Positions 8,474-16,191 of a DNA stretch of 64,000 bases are shown here, one piece after another. The stretch spans positions 186,001-250,000 of the forward strand of contig NZ_WBIQ01000008.1 of NCBI RefSeq assembly GCF_009749405.1, written 5' to 3'. The notes below the pieces were generated by a model. It worked only from the letters and a program-made list of their open reading frames with translations. It did not search any database and was not told where the DNA came from. Origin of the DNA: Agromyces lapidis (GTDB taxonomy: Bacteria > Actinomycetota > Actinomycetes > Actinomycetales > Microbacteriaceae). A program made the translations under genes and the position numbers. Each line of letters starts with the position of its first letter. The stretch's first letter is position 1.

Positions 8474-9718
8474 ATGAGCTCCGCGGCCGAAGCGCGCGAA
8501 CCCGATCCGGATCGCGCCACCCGAAGCTCGCTGCGCGTGCGCTGGCGCCTCACCCCGTGGTGGGCGAAGGTCGCCGCCGTGTACCTCGCCGCGCGCGTGC
8601 TGACCACCGTCATGGTGCTCGACGTCGCCGGACGCCAGGGCCCCAACGCCTGGACCGGCGCCCAGCCGGGCTACTTCGACTTCGCGAACATCTGGGACGC
8701 CCGCTGGTACCAGATCATCTGGATCGCCGGCTACCCCCGCGAACTGCCCGTCGGCGACAGCGGCCACATCGCCGAGAACGCGTGGGCGTTCATGCCGCTC
8801 TTCCCGCAGCTGACCGGGGCCGTCACCTGGCTCGGGCTGCCGTGGAACATCGCCTCGGTCGCCATCGCGGTGCTCGCGGGCCTCGGCGCCGCACTCGTGT
8901 TCCACCGTCTGATGTCACGCTTCCTCGAACCCGATCGCGCGCTCTTCGCCGTGGTGCTGTTCTCGATCGCGCCCGTCTCGCCGATCATGCAGTTCGGCTA
9001 CGCCGAATCGCTCGGGTTCCTGTGGCTCGCGCTCGCCCTGCTGCTGCTCGTCGATCGGCGCTACGGATGGCTCGTGCCCGTCGTCGCGGCGTGGTCGTTC
9101 ACGCGGCCCGGGGCGCTCGCCTTCGCCCTCACGCTCGCACTGCACTTCATCTGGCGCTGGTGGCATCGCGCCCGCGACCCGTTCCCGATTCGGGAGCAGC
9201 TGCTCGTCATCGCCGTGGGCCTCTTCACCGCCGCCGTCGGCTTCGCCTGGCCGCTGATCGTGTGGGCGGCAACGGGCGTGCCCGACGGCTACACCGCGAC
9301 CGAGCTGGCCTGGCGGGCCGGGTACATCGGCTACCAGGAGCTCGTGCCGTTCACCGCCTGGTTCCAGGGCGGCGCGTGGTGGGCGAACTGGGTGGGGCTG
9401 CCCGCGTGGTTCGGCATGGGCGCGGTCGTCGTGGTCGTCGCCACGCTCGCGGTAGTGCTGTTCCTCCCCGCCGTGCGGCGTCTCGGCGTCGACATCCGCT
9501 TCTGGCTCGCGAGCTACGCGCTGTACCTGCTCGCGGTGTTCTTCCCGCAGTCGTCGACCTTCCGCATCGTCTCGCCGATGTTCCCGATCGTGGGTGCGCT
9601 CGCGGTGCCGCGCGCCCGGTGGTACCGCTGGTCGATCGTGTTGCTGTTCATTGCGCTGCAATACGCGTGGATCGCGCTCGTCTGGCGCATCGACGCGTAC
9701 GACTGGACGCCGCCCTGA
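8474..9718 (+). CDS. Polytopic membrane protein, PIG-V/GT-C mannosyltransferase-like
   Basis: The protein has 414 aa with about ten membrane segments. After the first one, an extracellular loop carries FANIWDARWYQIIWIAGYP, resembling the acidic loop motif of GT-C lipid-linked glycosyltransferases (PIG-V type), followed by AFMPLFPQLTGAV, also typical of that group. Such enzymes move mannose from polyprenyl-phosphate donors to acceptors outside the membrane; the acceptor is unknown. ATG 8474 is chosen, 7 bp after the dapE stop; a GTG at 8456 overlapping dapE would add six residues. Neither start has a clear ribosome site. An inverted repeat at 9772-9796 may end this unit. Confidence 0.68.
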   Translation: MSSAAEAREPDPDRATRSSLRVRWRLTPWWAKVAAVYLAARVLTTVMVLDVAGRQGPNAWTGAQPGYFDFANIWDARWYQIIWIAGYPRELPVGDSGHIAENAWAFMPLFPQLTGAVTWLGLPWNIASVAIAVLAGLGAALVFHRLMSRFLEPDRALFAVVLFSIAPVSPIMQFGYAESLGFLWLALALLLLVDRRYGWLVPVVAAWSFTRPGALAFALTLALHFIWRWWHRARDPFPIREQLLVIAVGLFTAAVGFAWPLIVWAATGVPDGYTATELAWRAGYIGYQELVPFTAWFQGGAWWANWVGLPAWFGMGAVVVVVATLAVVLFLPAVRRLGVDIRFWLASYALYLLAVFFPQSSTFRIVSPMFPIVGALAVPRARWYRWSIVLLFIALQYAWIALVWRIDAYDWTPP

Positions 9719-9771
9719 TCGGGGCAGGAATCCTGACTTTTCGCGCGGTGAACGCGTCGGTGAACACCCGG

Positions 9772-9796
9772 TCGCCGGCCGGCGGACGGCCGGCGA
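9772..9796 (+). terminator. Hairpin after the GT-C-like gene
   Basis: A perfect 10-bp stem TCGCCGGCCG / CGGCCGGCGA with a 5-nt loop lies 53 bp after the stop; no T-run follows. Confidence 0.45.
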
Positions 9797-9856
9797 ATAC
9801 CCCCGACGGGTTATCCACATTTTCGGGGTGATTTCCCAGCACCGCCGCAGATGGCC

Positions 9857-9862
9857 GATAAT
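9857..9862 (+). promoter_or_regulatory. -10 hexamer upstream of the DUF3117 gene
   Basis: GATAAT (5 of 6 consensus) lies 28 nt before the ATG, leaving a short leader that holds the GGGGAG ribosome site. No good -35 is seen. Confidence 0.45.
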
Positions 9863-9890
9863 GGAATCTCAGCCACGAAAGGGGAGCTCA

Positions 9891-10064
9891 ATGGCGGCCA
9901 TGAAGCCACGCACCGGAGACGGGCCTATGGAGGCTGTGAAGGAGGGTCGACTCATCATCGTGCGCGTGCCGCTCGAAGGTGGCGGTCGTCTCGTCGTCTC
10001 GGTGAACGACGCTGAGGCCAAGGAGCTCTACGACGTCCTCGGCGGCGTCGTGAACCCTGCCTGA
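9891..10064 (+). CDS. DUF3117 small protein
   Basis: This is a 57-aa protein, MAAMKPRTGDGPMEAVKEGR at the start, then IIVRVPLEGGGRLVVSVNDAEAKEL. It matches the short conserved actinobacterial family DUF3117, whose function is unknown to me. A strong GGGGAG at 9881-9886 lies 4 nt before the ATG. It is a single-gene unit, convergent with the methyltransferase across a perfect hairpin at 10083-10108. Confidence 0.85.
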   Translation: MAAMKPRTGDGPMEAVKEGRLIIVRVPLEGGGRLVVSVNDAEAKELYDVLGGVVNPA

Positions 10065-10082
10065 GTCACGCATCACGACTGC

Positions 10083-10108
10083 GAGCCCCGAGGACGCTCT
10101 CGGGGCTC
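10083..10108. terminator. Bidirectional terminator between DUF3117 and the methyltransferase
   Basis: A perfect 10-bp stem GAGCCCCGAG / CTCGGGGCTC with a 6-nt loop is extended by a second GACT/AGTC pairing outside; GTTTAAC follows on the plus strand. It lies between two convergent genes. Confidence 0.75.
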
Positions 10109-10138
10109 GAGTCGTTTAACCGATCGCGTCAGCTCGCG

Positions 10139-10771
10139 TCAGGCGCCGAGCTTGACGATCTGCAGCAGACCCTCGCCCGCGGGTGAGATCGCCGTCGCCA
10201 CCGCCGTCGACGGAGCCAGCTCCGCGATGAGCGTGCGGAACGCGCTGGCAGCCTCGTCACGCTTGGCCGGGTCGGCGACACGGCCCTTCCAGAGGGCACG
10301 GGCCACGAGCACGCTGCCGCCGGGCTTCGCGAGGCGCAGGCCGTGCTCGGCGTACTCGATCACCGACGGGGCGTCGGCGTCGATGAAGACGATGTCGTAG
10401 GAGCTCTCGTTCATGCGGGGGAGCACCTCGCTCGCACGCCCGGCGATGAGTCGAACGCGCGCCGCCGCTATGCCGGCGTCGGCGAAGTGTTGGCGGGCGT
10501 GCTGCTGGTACTCGTTCTCGGTGTCGATCGAGGTCAGCAGCGCATGCCGGGCGGCCTGCAGCATCCAGAGCCCCGAGACGCCGACGCCGGTGCCGACCTC
10601 GATGATCGAACTCGCGCGCGACGCGGCCGCGATGACGGCGAGCTGCGCGCCGACCGCGGGGGAGACCGGCTCGACTCCGAGCTCGAGGGACTGCTGGCGC
10701 GCCTTGACGATCGGCTCGGACTCGACGACGGACTCGTCGGCGTACTTCCAGTTCAGGTCGTGATCGGACAC
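10139..10771 (-). CDS. O-methyltransferase (class I SAM-dependent, YrrM/CCoAOMT type)
   Basis: The 210-aa protein has the SAM-binding motif IEVGTGVGVSGLWML (about residues 57-71) and the metal-site strand DIVFIDADAPSVIEY that defines the cation-dependent catechol-type O-methyltransferases. GTG 10771 is chosen because AGGGAG lies 7 nt upstream. It is divergent from tatB; in mycobacteria a similar methyltransferase lies near sigE-rseA-htrA-tatB, but sigE and rseA are not here. The substrate is unknown. Confidence 0.85.
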   Translation of the reverse strand: MSDHDLNWKYADESVVESEPIVKARQQSLELGVEPVSPAVGAQLAVIAAASRASSIIEVGTGVGVSGLWMLQAARHALLTSIDTENEYQQHARQHFADAGIAAARVRLIAGRASEVLPRMNESSYDIVFIDADAPSVIEYAEHGLRLAKPGGSVLVARALWKGRVADPAKRDEAASAFRTLIAELAPSTAVATAISPAGEGLLQIVKLGA

Positions 10772-10850
10772 GTGGCGGCTCCCTGGTGGCTCTCTCAGCA
10801 CCCAAGCCTAAGGGCCGCGGCGGGTGGCGTTCGCATGCCTCGCCGCCGAC

Positions 10851-10856
10851 TATCCT
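10851..10856 (+). promoter_or_regulatory. -10 hexamer of tatB (leaderless type)
   Basis: TATCCT ends 6 nt before ATG 10863; no Shine-Dalgarno is needed or seen. Confidence 0.55.
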
Positions 10857-10862
10857 GTAGGC

Positions 10863-11258
10863 ATGTTCGGTCTGACGTTCGAGAAGCTCCTCATCATCGG
10901 GGTGATCGCCGTCTTCCTGCTCGGCCCCGAGCGTCTGCCGCACTACGCCGCGCAGCTCGGCCGGCTCGTGCGCTCGCTCCGCGACATGGCGAGCGGCGCG
11001 AAGGACCGCATGCGCGAGGAGATGGGTCCCGACTTCGACGACGTCGACTGGAAGAAGCTCGATCCGCGTCAGTACGACCCCCGCCGGATCATCCGCGAAG
11101 CACTCACCGACGTCGACCCCTTCGCCGAAGAGGCCGCCGCCGCGCCGGTCGTCGCACGGGCCGCCGTCAACGAGAACTCGGCCTACCTGCAGCGCAAGCG
11201 CAAGCGCGAGTCGCTCGGTGCCGACGAGCCCGCACCCTTCGACTCCGAGGCCACCTGA
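10863..11258 (+). CDS. tatB: Twin-arginine translocase subunit TatB
   Basis: TatB works with TatC as the receptor for folded proteins bearing twin-arginine signals. The 131-aa protein opens with one membrane helix (FEKLLIIGVIAVFLLGPERL), the FGLT..GPERLP signature, an amphipathic helix (YAAQLGRLVRSLRDMASGAK) and a long charged tail, longer than TatA. ATG 10863 follows TATCCT by 6 nt. tatC is not in the window. The next gene converges on it after a 30-bp gap. Confidence 0.92.
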   Translation: MFGLTFEKLLIIGVIAVFLLGPERLPHYAAQLGRLVRSLRDMASGAKDRMREEMGPDFDDVDWKKLDPRQYDPRRIIREALTDVDPFAEEAAAAPVVARAAVNENSAYLQRKRKRESLGADEPAPFDSEAT

Positions 11259-11288
11259 CCCGACCGGTCGGGATGCCTCGCGCCCGCG

Positions 11289-12839
11289 TCAGGCGCGGCC
11301 GACGGCCTTCAGCGCGCGCGCGAGCAGCAGCAGGAGCGGCGCCTGGGCCTCGTACTCGTCGGAGGTGCGCGGGAGCTGCAGCAGGCCCGTCGTCCGCGAG
11401 ATCGTGACCGGTTCGACGAAGCGCAGGAGCCCCGCCTCGCCGTTGCGGCGGCCGACACCCGACTGCTTGACGCCGCCCATCGGAGCGGCGACCGAGGCGA
11501 ACGCACCCCGGTAGCCCTCGTTGATGTTCACGCTTCCGGCCGCGAGCGCGTCGGCGACGCGCTGCCCACGGCGGGGCGAAGCGGTGAACACGGCGGCATT
11601 GAGCCCGTACTGGCTCGCGTTCGCGGCGAGCACGGCCTCGTCGTCGCTCGCGACGAGGTAGAGCGAGGCGATCGCGCCGAAGGTCTCCTCGGCGTAGACG
11701 TCCATCTCGGGGGTGACCCCGGTCAGGATCGTCGGTTCGAACACCCATGGCCCGAGGTCGGGTCGGGCCTTCCCGCCGACGAGCACCGTCGCGCCCTTCG
11801 CGACCGCGTCGGCGAGGTGCGCCTCGACGCGCGCGAGCTGGGCGGCGCTCGCGAGCGACCCGAAGTCGGCCCCGAAGCCGAGCGAGGCGCCGAGCTTCGC
11901 GCTCCGGAGGCGCTCGACCAGCGCCCGCTGGAACTCGCCGGCGATCTTCTGGTCGACGTAGATGCGCTCGATCGAGACGCACAGCTGGCCCATCGCCGAG
12001 AAGCAGGCGTGGGCGGCGTTCGCGGCCGCCTCGGCGGGGTCGGCGTCGTCGAGCACGAGCAGCGGGTTCTTGCCGCCGAGCTCGAGCGAGGCGCCGACGA
12101 GCCGTCGCCCGGCCTTCTCCGCGATCCTGCGCCCGGTCGCGGTCGATCCGGTGAAGCAGATGTATTCGGCCTCGTCGGTGAGCGCCTCGCCGACCTCGGC
12201 GGCGTCGCCGGTGACGACGGCCCACAGCGCCTCGGGCACGCCGGCGTCGATGAAGGCGCGCCGCAGCGCGAGGATCGAGAGGGCGCCCTGGTCGTCGGCC
12301 TTCTGCACGACGGCGCAGCCGGCCGCGAGTGCGGGCACGACGTCCATCGCGGCGAGGCTCAGCGCGTAGTTCCACGGGGTGATGACGCCGGCGACGCCCT
12401 TCGGCGCGAAGCGCACCCGGGTGGCGGCGACGGTCGGGATCCCGGAGCGGACGGCGCGGCCGCGCAGCACCTTGCGGGCGGCGATGGCGTTGTAGCGGGT
12501 CACCGAGACGGCCTGGAAGATCTCTTCGATGCCCTGCCCACGGGTCTTGCCGCTCTCGAGCTGGATGAGGTCGAGCATCTCTTCGCGGCGCTCGAGGATG
12601 AGGTCGTGCGCGGCGAGCAGGATGCGCCGGCGGGCGGCGAAGCCGGCACGGGCCCACGAGAGCTGCGCGAGGCGGGCCCGCGCGATCGCGTCGTGCACGT
12701 CGGCGGCGCTCGAACGGGGAAGCTCGTGCAGGGTCTCGCCGGTCGAGGGGGTCGGCACTGCGATGGTCTCGGAGCCCGACGCGACGACGTCGTCGGTCAG
12801 GCTGCTGGCGAGGTCGGCGGGGGCGGTCTGGGCGCGCAT
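11289..12839 (-). CDS. gabD2: Succinate-semialdehyde dehydrogenase-type aldehyde dehydrogenase
   Basis: This 516-aa NAD(P)-dependent aldehyde dehydrogenase probably oxidises succinic semialdehyde to succinate. Visible motifs are the nucleotide-binding FTGSTATGRRIAEKAG, the general-base glutamate in LELGGKNPL and the catalytic cysteine in AMGQLCVSIERIYV. The overall text, including TPWNYALSLAAMDVVPALAAG, resembles actinobacterial GabD2. ATG 12839 is preferred over GTG 12845 because TAGACT (12851-12846) ends 6 nt before it, giving a leaderless start. It is divergent from the transporter at 12895, with only 55 bp between. Confidence 0.85.
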   Translation of the reverse strand: MRAQTAPADLASSLTDDVVASGSETIAVPTPSTGETLHELPRSSAADVHDAIARARLAQLSWARAGFAARRRILLAAHDLILERREEMLDLIQLESGKTRGQGIEEIFQAVSVTRYNAIAARKVLRGRAVRSGIPTVAATRVRFAPKGVAGVITPWNYALSLAAMDVVPALAAGCAVVQKADDQGALSILALRRAFIDAGVPEALWAVVTGDAAEVGEALTDEAEYICFTGSTATGRRIAEKAGRRLVGASLELGGKNPLLVLDDADPAEAAANAAHACFSAMGQLCVSIERIYVDQKIAGEFQRALVERLRSAKLGASLGFGADFGSLASAAQLARVEAHLADAVAKGATVLVGGKARPDLGPWVFEPTILTGVTPEMDVYAEETFGAIASLYLVASDDEAVLAANASQYGLNAAVFTASPRRGQRVADALAAGSVNINEGYRGAFASVAAPMGGVKQSGVGRRNGEAGLLRFVEPVTISRTTGLLQLPRTSDEYEAQAPLLLLLARALKAVGRA

Positions 12840-12894
12840 GCGCACAGTCTAGGACAGTTGACCCAGTCGTCGGCCGAGTGAGTACACTCGCTCC
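12840..12894. promoter_or_regulatory. Compact divergent promoter, gabD2-like / GPH transporter
   Basis: The 55 bp between two start codons hold TAGACT (12851-12846, minus) and TACACT (12883-12888, plus), each 6 nt from its ATG. TTGACC at 12858-12863 may be the plus-strand -35 (19-bp spacer). Both transcripts would be leaderless and their promoter elements overlap, so the two units are likely co-ordinated or competing. Confidence 0.6.
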
Positions 12895-14361
12895 ATGACC
12901 GCAGCGGAGCGTCCCCTGTCCCGCGGCGCCGTGGCCCGCTATGCGATCGGATCGCTCGGCACCGGTGGCTTCGCGACGCTGCCCGGACTCGTCCTCGTGT
13001 ACTACCTGACCGACACGCTCGGCGTGAGTGCGCTCATCGCCGGTCTCGTCGTCACCGCGGCCAAGGTCTGGGACGTCGTCATCGACCCGTGGATCGGCGC
13101 GCGCAGCGACCGCGCGCTCCTCCGCAGCGGCACCCGTCGCACCGGCATGCTCGTCGGCGCCCTCGCGCTGCCCGTCGGCTTCGCGCTCACCTTCGCCGTG
13201 CCCCCGGGCGTCGGCCCCGCGGCATCCGGCGCCTGGGTCTTCATCGCGTTCCTCGCCACGGCCACCGCCTTCAGCCTGTTCCAGGTGCCCTACATCGCCC
13301 TGCCCGCCGAGCTCACCCCCGACTACGACGAGCGCACGCGGCTGCTGACCTGGCGCGTCGTCGTGCTGACGCTCGCGATCCTGCTGTTCGGCGCCGGCGG
13401 CCCCGAGATCCGTCGCGCGTTCGACGACGAGGTCACGGGCTACCTCGTGATGGCGATCGTCGCCGGTGTCGTCATCGGCATCGGCATGCTGATCGCCGCC
13501 GGCACGGCGAAGCGGTCGGATGCCGCGGGCCTCCGCCGCGCCGGCGGGCCCGCTCCGACGGGCCAGCTCGTCGCCGAACCTGCCGTCGACGGCTATCGCG
13601 AGGGCTTCCGCGCGCTGCGCCGGAGCCTGCCGTTCCGGGTGCTGCTCGCGGTCTTCGTGCTGCAGGGCCTCGCGACGGGGCTCATGCTCGCCGGGGCGCA
13701 GTTCGTCGCGACCTGGGTGCTCGAGTCGGAAGCGGCGGTGACGCTGCTGTTCGTCGCGCTGATCGCCCCGGCACTGCTCGTCGCTCCCGCGTGGGGCGTG
13801 CTCGCCCGCAGGATCGGCAAGGAGCGGGCCTTCCGCATCGCGAGCCTCGTGTTCGCCGGGGCCACGCTCGGCATGGTGCTGATCGTCTGGATTCCCGGGC
13901 CGTGGGTGTACCTGCCCGTCGCCGTCGCCGGCGCCGCGTACGCCGGCATGCAGTCGCTGCCGATGGCGATGCTGCCCGACGTGATCTCGCACGACGCCCG
14001 CATGACGGGGCGCGAACGGGCCGGCAGCTTCGGCGGCGTGTGGACGGCGGGCGAGACCGCCGGCATGGCGCTCGGCGCGACGCTGCTCACCCTCATGCTC
14101 GCCGCGACGGGCTACCTCGAGTCGACGGGCGCCGAGACCGTCGAGCAGGCGCCCGCCGCGATCGCCGGCATCGCGCTCTCGTTCAGCCTCGTGCCGGCCC
14201 TGCTCGTCGCTGGGAGCGTCCTGGTGCTGCGCCGGTACCCGCTGCGGCGGCGCGACGTGAACATCGATGCGAGCTTCGACGGCGGCCCCGGCGAACCGGA
14301 TCACCCGAACACCCCCGGGGCGCATGGCGCCCCCAGCACCACCGATGGGAGCACCCGATGA
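12895..14361 (+). CDS. MFS transporter, GPH (glycoside-pentoside-hexuronide) type
   Basis: This is a 488-aa 12-helix permease. The opening GSLGTGGFATLPGLVLVYYLTD (cut here) and the loop AKVWDVVIDPWIGARSDR are the hallmark of the GPH/MFS_2 family of cation-coupled sugar symporters; some members carry lipids or amines instead. The C-terminal tail is hydrophilic. A -10 hexamer TACACT sits 6 nt before the ATG. The stop overlaps the start of the PLP enzyme (ATGA), so the transporter may import or export that enzyme's substrate. Confidence 0.85.
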   Translation: MTAAERPLSRGAVARYAIGSLGTGGFATLPGLVLVYYLTDTLGVSALIAGLVVTAAKVWDVVIDPWIGARSDRALLRSGTRRTGMLVGALALPVGFALTFAVPPGVGPAASGAWVFIAFLATATAFSLFQVPYIALPAELTPDYDERTRLLTWRVVVLTLAILLFGAGGPEIRRAFDDEVTGYLVMAIVAGVVIGIGMLIAAGTAKRSDAAGLRRAGGPAPTGQLVAEPAVDGYREGFRALRRSLPFRVLLAVFVLQGLATGLMLAGAQFVATWVLESEAAVTLLFVALIAPALLVAPAWGVLARRIGKERAFRIASLVFAGATLGMVLIVWIPGPWVYLPVAVAGAAYAGMQSLPMAMLPDVISHDARMTGRERAGSFGGVWTAGETAGMALGATLLTLMLAATGYLESTGAETVEQAPAAIAGIALSFSLVPALLVAGSVLVLRRYPLRRRDVNIDASFDGGPGEPDHPNTPGAHGAPSTTDGSTR

Positions 14362-15911
14362 GCGGGTTCCGCCGCGAGGCATCCGACATTCTCGACGAGC
14401 TCGACGCACTGCGCTCGGCCGACGCCCCGACCCATGGCGGGCGCGTGCTCTCGTACGTGTACGACTCGGGGCTCGCCGCGCTCGACGAGCTCGCCGCCGA
14501 GGCAGCCCGCCGGGTGCAGCCGGTCAACGGGCTCGACCCGACGACGTTCGTCTCGGTCGCCGCGATGGAACGGAGCGTGGTCGGCTTCGCCCGCCGCGTG
14601 CTCGGCGGCGAGGGCGGTGCGGGTGACGGCAGCGGCAACGACGACGTCGTGGTGGGCTCGGTCACCTCGGGCGGCACCGAGAGCTGCCTGCTCGCGGTGA
14701 AGTCGGCCCGCGATGCGTGGCGTGCGGCCCGGCTCGGCTCGCCGCGCGTGCCGCGCCTCGTCGCCCCGGTGACGGTGCACGCGGCGTTCCACAAGGCCGC
14801 GCACTATTTCGGCCTCGAGCTCGACCTGGTGCCGGTCGATCCGGCGACGGGCACGCTCGCGCCGGCCGCGATCGAGGAGCGGCTCGGCGACGACGTCGCG
14901 CTCGTCGTGCTCAGCGCCCCCTCGTACCCGTTCGCGAGCCTCGACCCCGTCGCCGACGTCGCGGCGATCACCGCAGAGCGCGGCATCGCGCTGCACGTCG
15001 ACGCCTGCATCGGCGGCTTCGCCCTCGCGTTCTGGCCCGAACCGCTGCCCGCGTGGAACCTCTCGGTGCCCGGCGTGACGAGTCTCTCGGCCGATCTGCA
15101 CAAGTACGGCTATGCGCCCAAGGGCGCTTCGGTGCTGCTGACCCGCGGGCGCGACCGGCAGCGGCACCAGTACTTCGCCACGACCGGATGGCCCGGTTAC
15201 CCCGTCGTGAACCCGACGATGACCGGTTCGAAGCCGGCCGGCCCGCTCGCGGCCGCCTGGGCGATCACCGAGGCGCTCGGCGAGCCCGGCTTCACCGAGC
15301 TCACGGCGCAGGCGGCGCGCGCGACCGCGGCGCTGCGCGACACGATCGACGGCATCGAGGGCCTCCGGGTCGTGGGTCGGGCCACGGGCCCGCTGCTCGC
15401 GGTCGCCACCGACGAGGATGCTCCGGCGGGCTCGCGCGTCGACCCCCATCACTGGGCGGATGCCGCGCGGTCGGCCGGCTGGCAGCTGCAGCTGCAGCCC
15501 GGGCTCGTCCAGGCCGACGGCACCCACCTGCCGCACACGACGCACCTCACCGTGACGCCCGTCACCGAACGGGTGCTTCCCGAACTCGCCGCGGCGCTCG
15601 TGGTCGCGGCCGACGAGGTGCGGGGCATCCCGCAGATCGACGGAGGCGCCGCCCTCGCCGGACTCGCCCTGGCCCTGCCGGGTTTCGACGCCGACGGCGG
15701 TGCGTCGGGCCTCGCCGCGCTCGCCGCGGGCGGCCTCGACTCCGACACCGCCGCCGCGATCCTCGGTGCGGCAGGCCTCCTCGGCGGCGAGGGTGCCCTG
15801 CCCGATCAGCTCGCGCCGGTGCTCGCCCTCGTCGAGGCGCTGCCGGGGCCGCTCACCGAGCGGCTGCTCGTCGAGCTCCTCGCCCGCGTGGTGGAGCCGC
15901 CGGCAGACTGA
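14358..15911 (+). CDS. PLP-dependent lyase/decarboxylase, sphingosine-1-phosphate-lyase-like
   Basis: This 517-aa fold-type I PLP enzyme is in the group-II decarboxylase superfamily. The Schiff-base lysine is Lys249 in SADLHKYGYAPKG, a motif shared with sphingosine-1-phosphate lyases and close relatives. SVTSGGTESCLLAVKSARDA (phosphate-binding) and HVDACIGGF (PLP aspartate) are also visible. Glutamate or tyrosine decarboxylase activity is an alternative. The last about 90 residues are a hydrophobic Ala/Gly/Leu-rich extension with no obvious match. The start overlaps the transporter stop (ATGA), indicating one operon; the divergent aldehyde dehydrogenase could oxidise an aldehyde product, which is my inference. 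Confidence 0.8.
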   Translation: MSGFRREASDILDELDALRSADAPTHGGRVLSYVYDSGLAALDELAAEAARRVQPVNGLDPTTFVSVAAMERSVVGFARRVLGGEGGAGDGSGNDDVVVGSVTSGGTESCLLAVKSARDAWRAARLGSPRVPRLVAPVTVHAAFHKAAHYFGLELDLVPVDPATGTLAPAAIEERLGDDVALVVLSAPSYPFASLDPVADVAAITAERGIALHVDACIGGFALAFWPEPLPAWNLSVPGVTSLSADLHKYGYAPKGASVLLTRGRDRQRHQYFATTGWPGYPVVNPTMTGSKPAGPLAAAWAITEALGEPGFTELTAQAARATAALRDTIDGIEGLRVVGRATGPLLAVATDEDAPAGSRVDPHHWADAARSAGWQLQLQPGLVQADGTHLPHTTHLTVTPVTERVLPELAAALVVAADEVRGIPQIDGGAALAGLALALPGFDADGGASGLAALAAGGLDSDTAAAILGAAGLLGGEGALPDQLAPVLALVEALPGPLTERLLVELLARVVEPPAD

Positions 15912-15976
15912 GGTTCGCGCTGAGCTCGATCATCACGGTTCCCTCCGTGCGCCTGCCGCTGGCCTGCCGTGCGGCC

Positions 15977-16009
15977 GGTGCCGAGGCGGTGCCGAGGCGG
16001 TGCCGTGGC
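15977..16009 (+). repeat. Three tandem 11-bp units
   Basis: GGTGCCGAGGC occurs at 15977-15987 and 15988-15998 and with one change (GGTGCCGTGGC) at 15999-16009, in non-coding DNA just before the long inverted repeat. Confidence 0.8.
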
Positions 16010-16021
16010 GGGTGCGCATTC

Positions 16022-16100
16022 CGGCTCTGCCAGTTCCGCCTCATCCGGTGGGCTGCGGAGATGCGCGGGAGGCGGCGATGAGGCGGAACTGGCAGAGCCG
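16022..16100. repeat. 24-bp perfect inverted repeat (large hairpin) between convergent genes
   Basis: Arms at 16022-16045 and 16077-16100 are perfect reverse complements and enclose 31 nt. The arm begins CGGCTCTGCCAGTTCC. It lies between the PLP enzyme (plus) and a lipoprotein gene (minus). It may terminate both transcripts, or be a small palindromic mobile repeat; no coding capacity is evident in the surrounding 15912-16191. Confidence 0.85.
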
Positions 16101-16191
16101 AAACAGCAGTCCGCCTGGCCCGGGCGCGGGAGGCGCCGCGCCCGGCGGGTGACGCAGCTCGGCGAACGCGGCAAGCTGATCGTCAAGGAGA

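Noticed and set aside
9811..9819. Perfect DnaA box TTATCCACA
   Set aside because: It is a single copy with no cluster of further boxes, no AT-rich unwinding region and no dnaA or dnaN nearby, so it does not mark an origin. It may simply titrate DnaA or be chance.
11167..14409. Very long open frame on the minus strand (over 1000 codons)
   Set aside because: It is the antisense shadow of the aldehyde dehydrogenase region and the GPH transporter. Its product is Arg/Gly/Ala-rich low complexity, the usual artefact of high-GC codons with G or C in third position.
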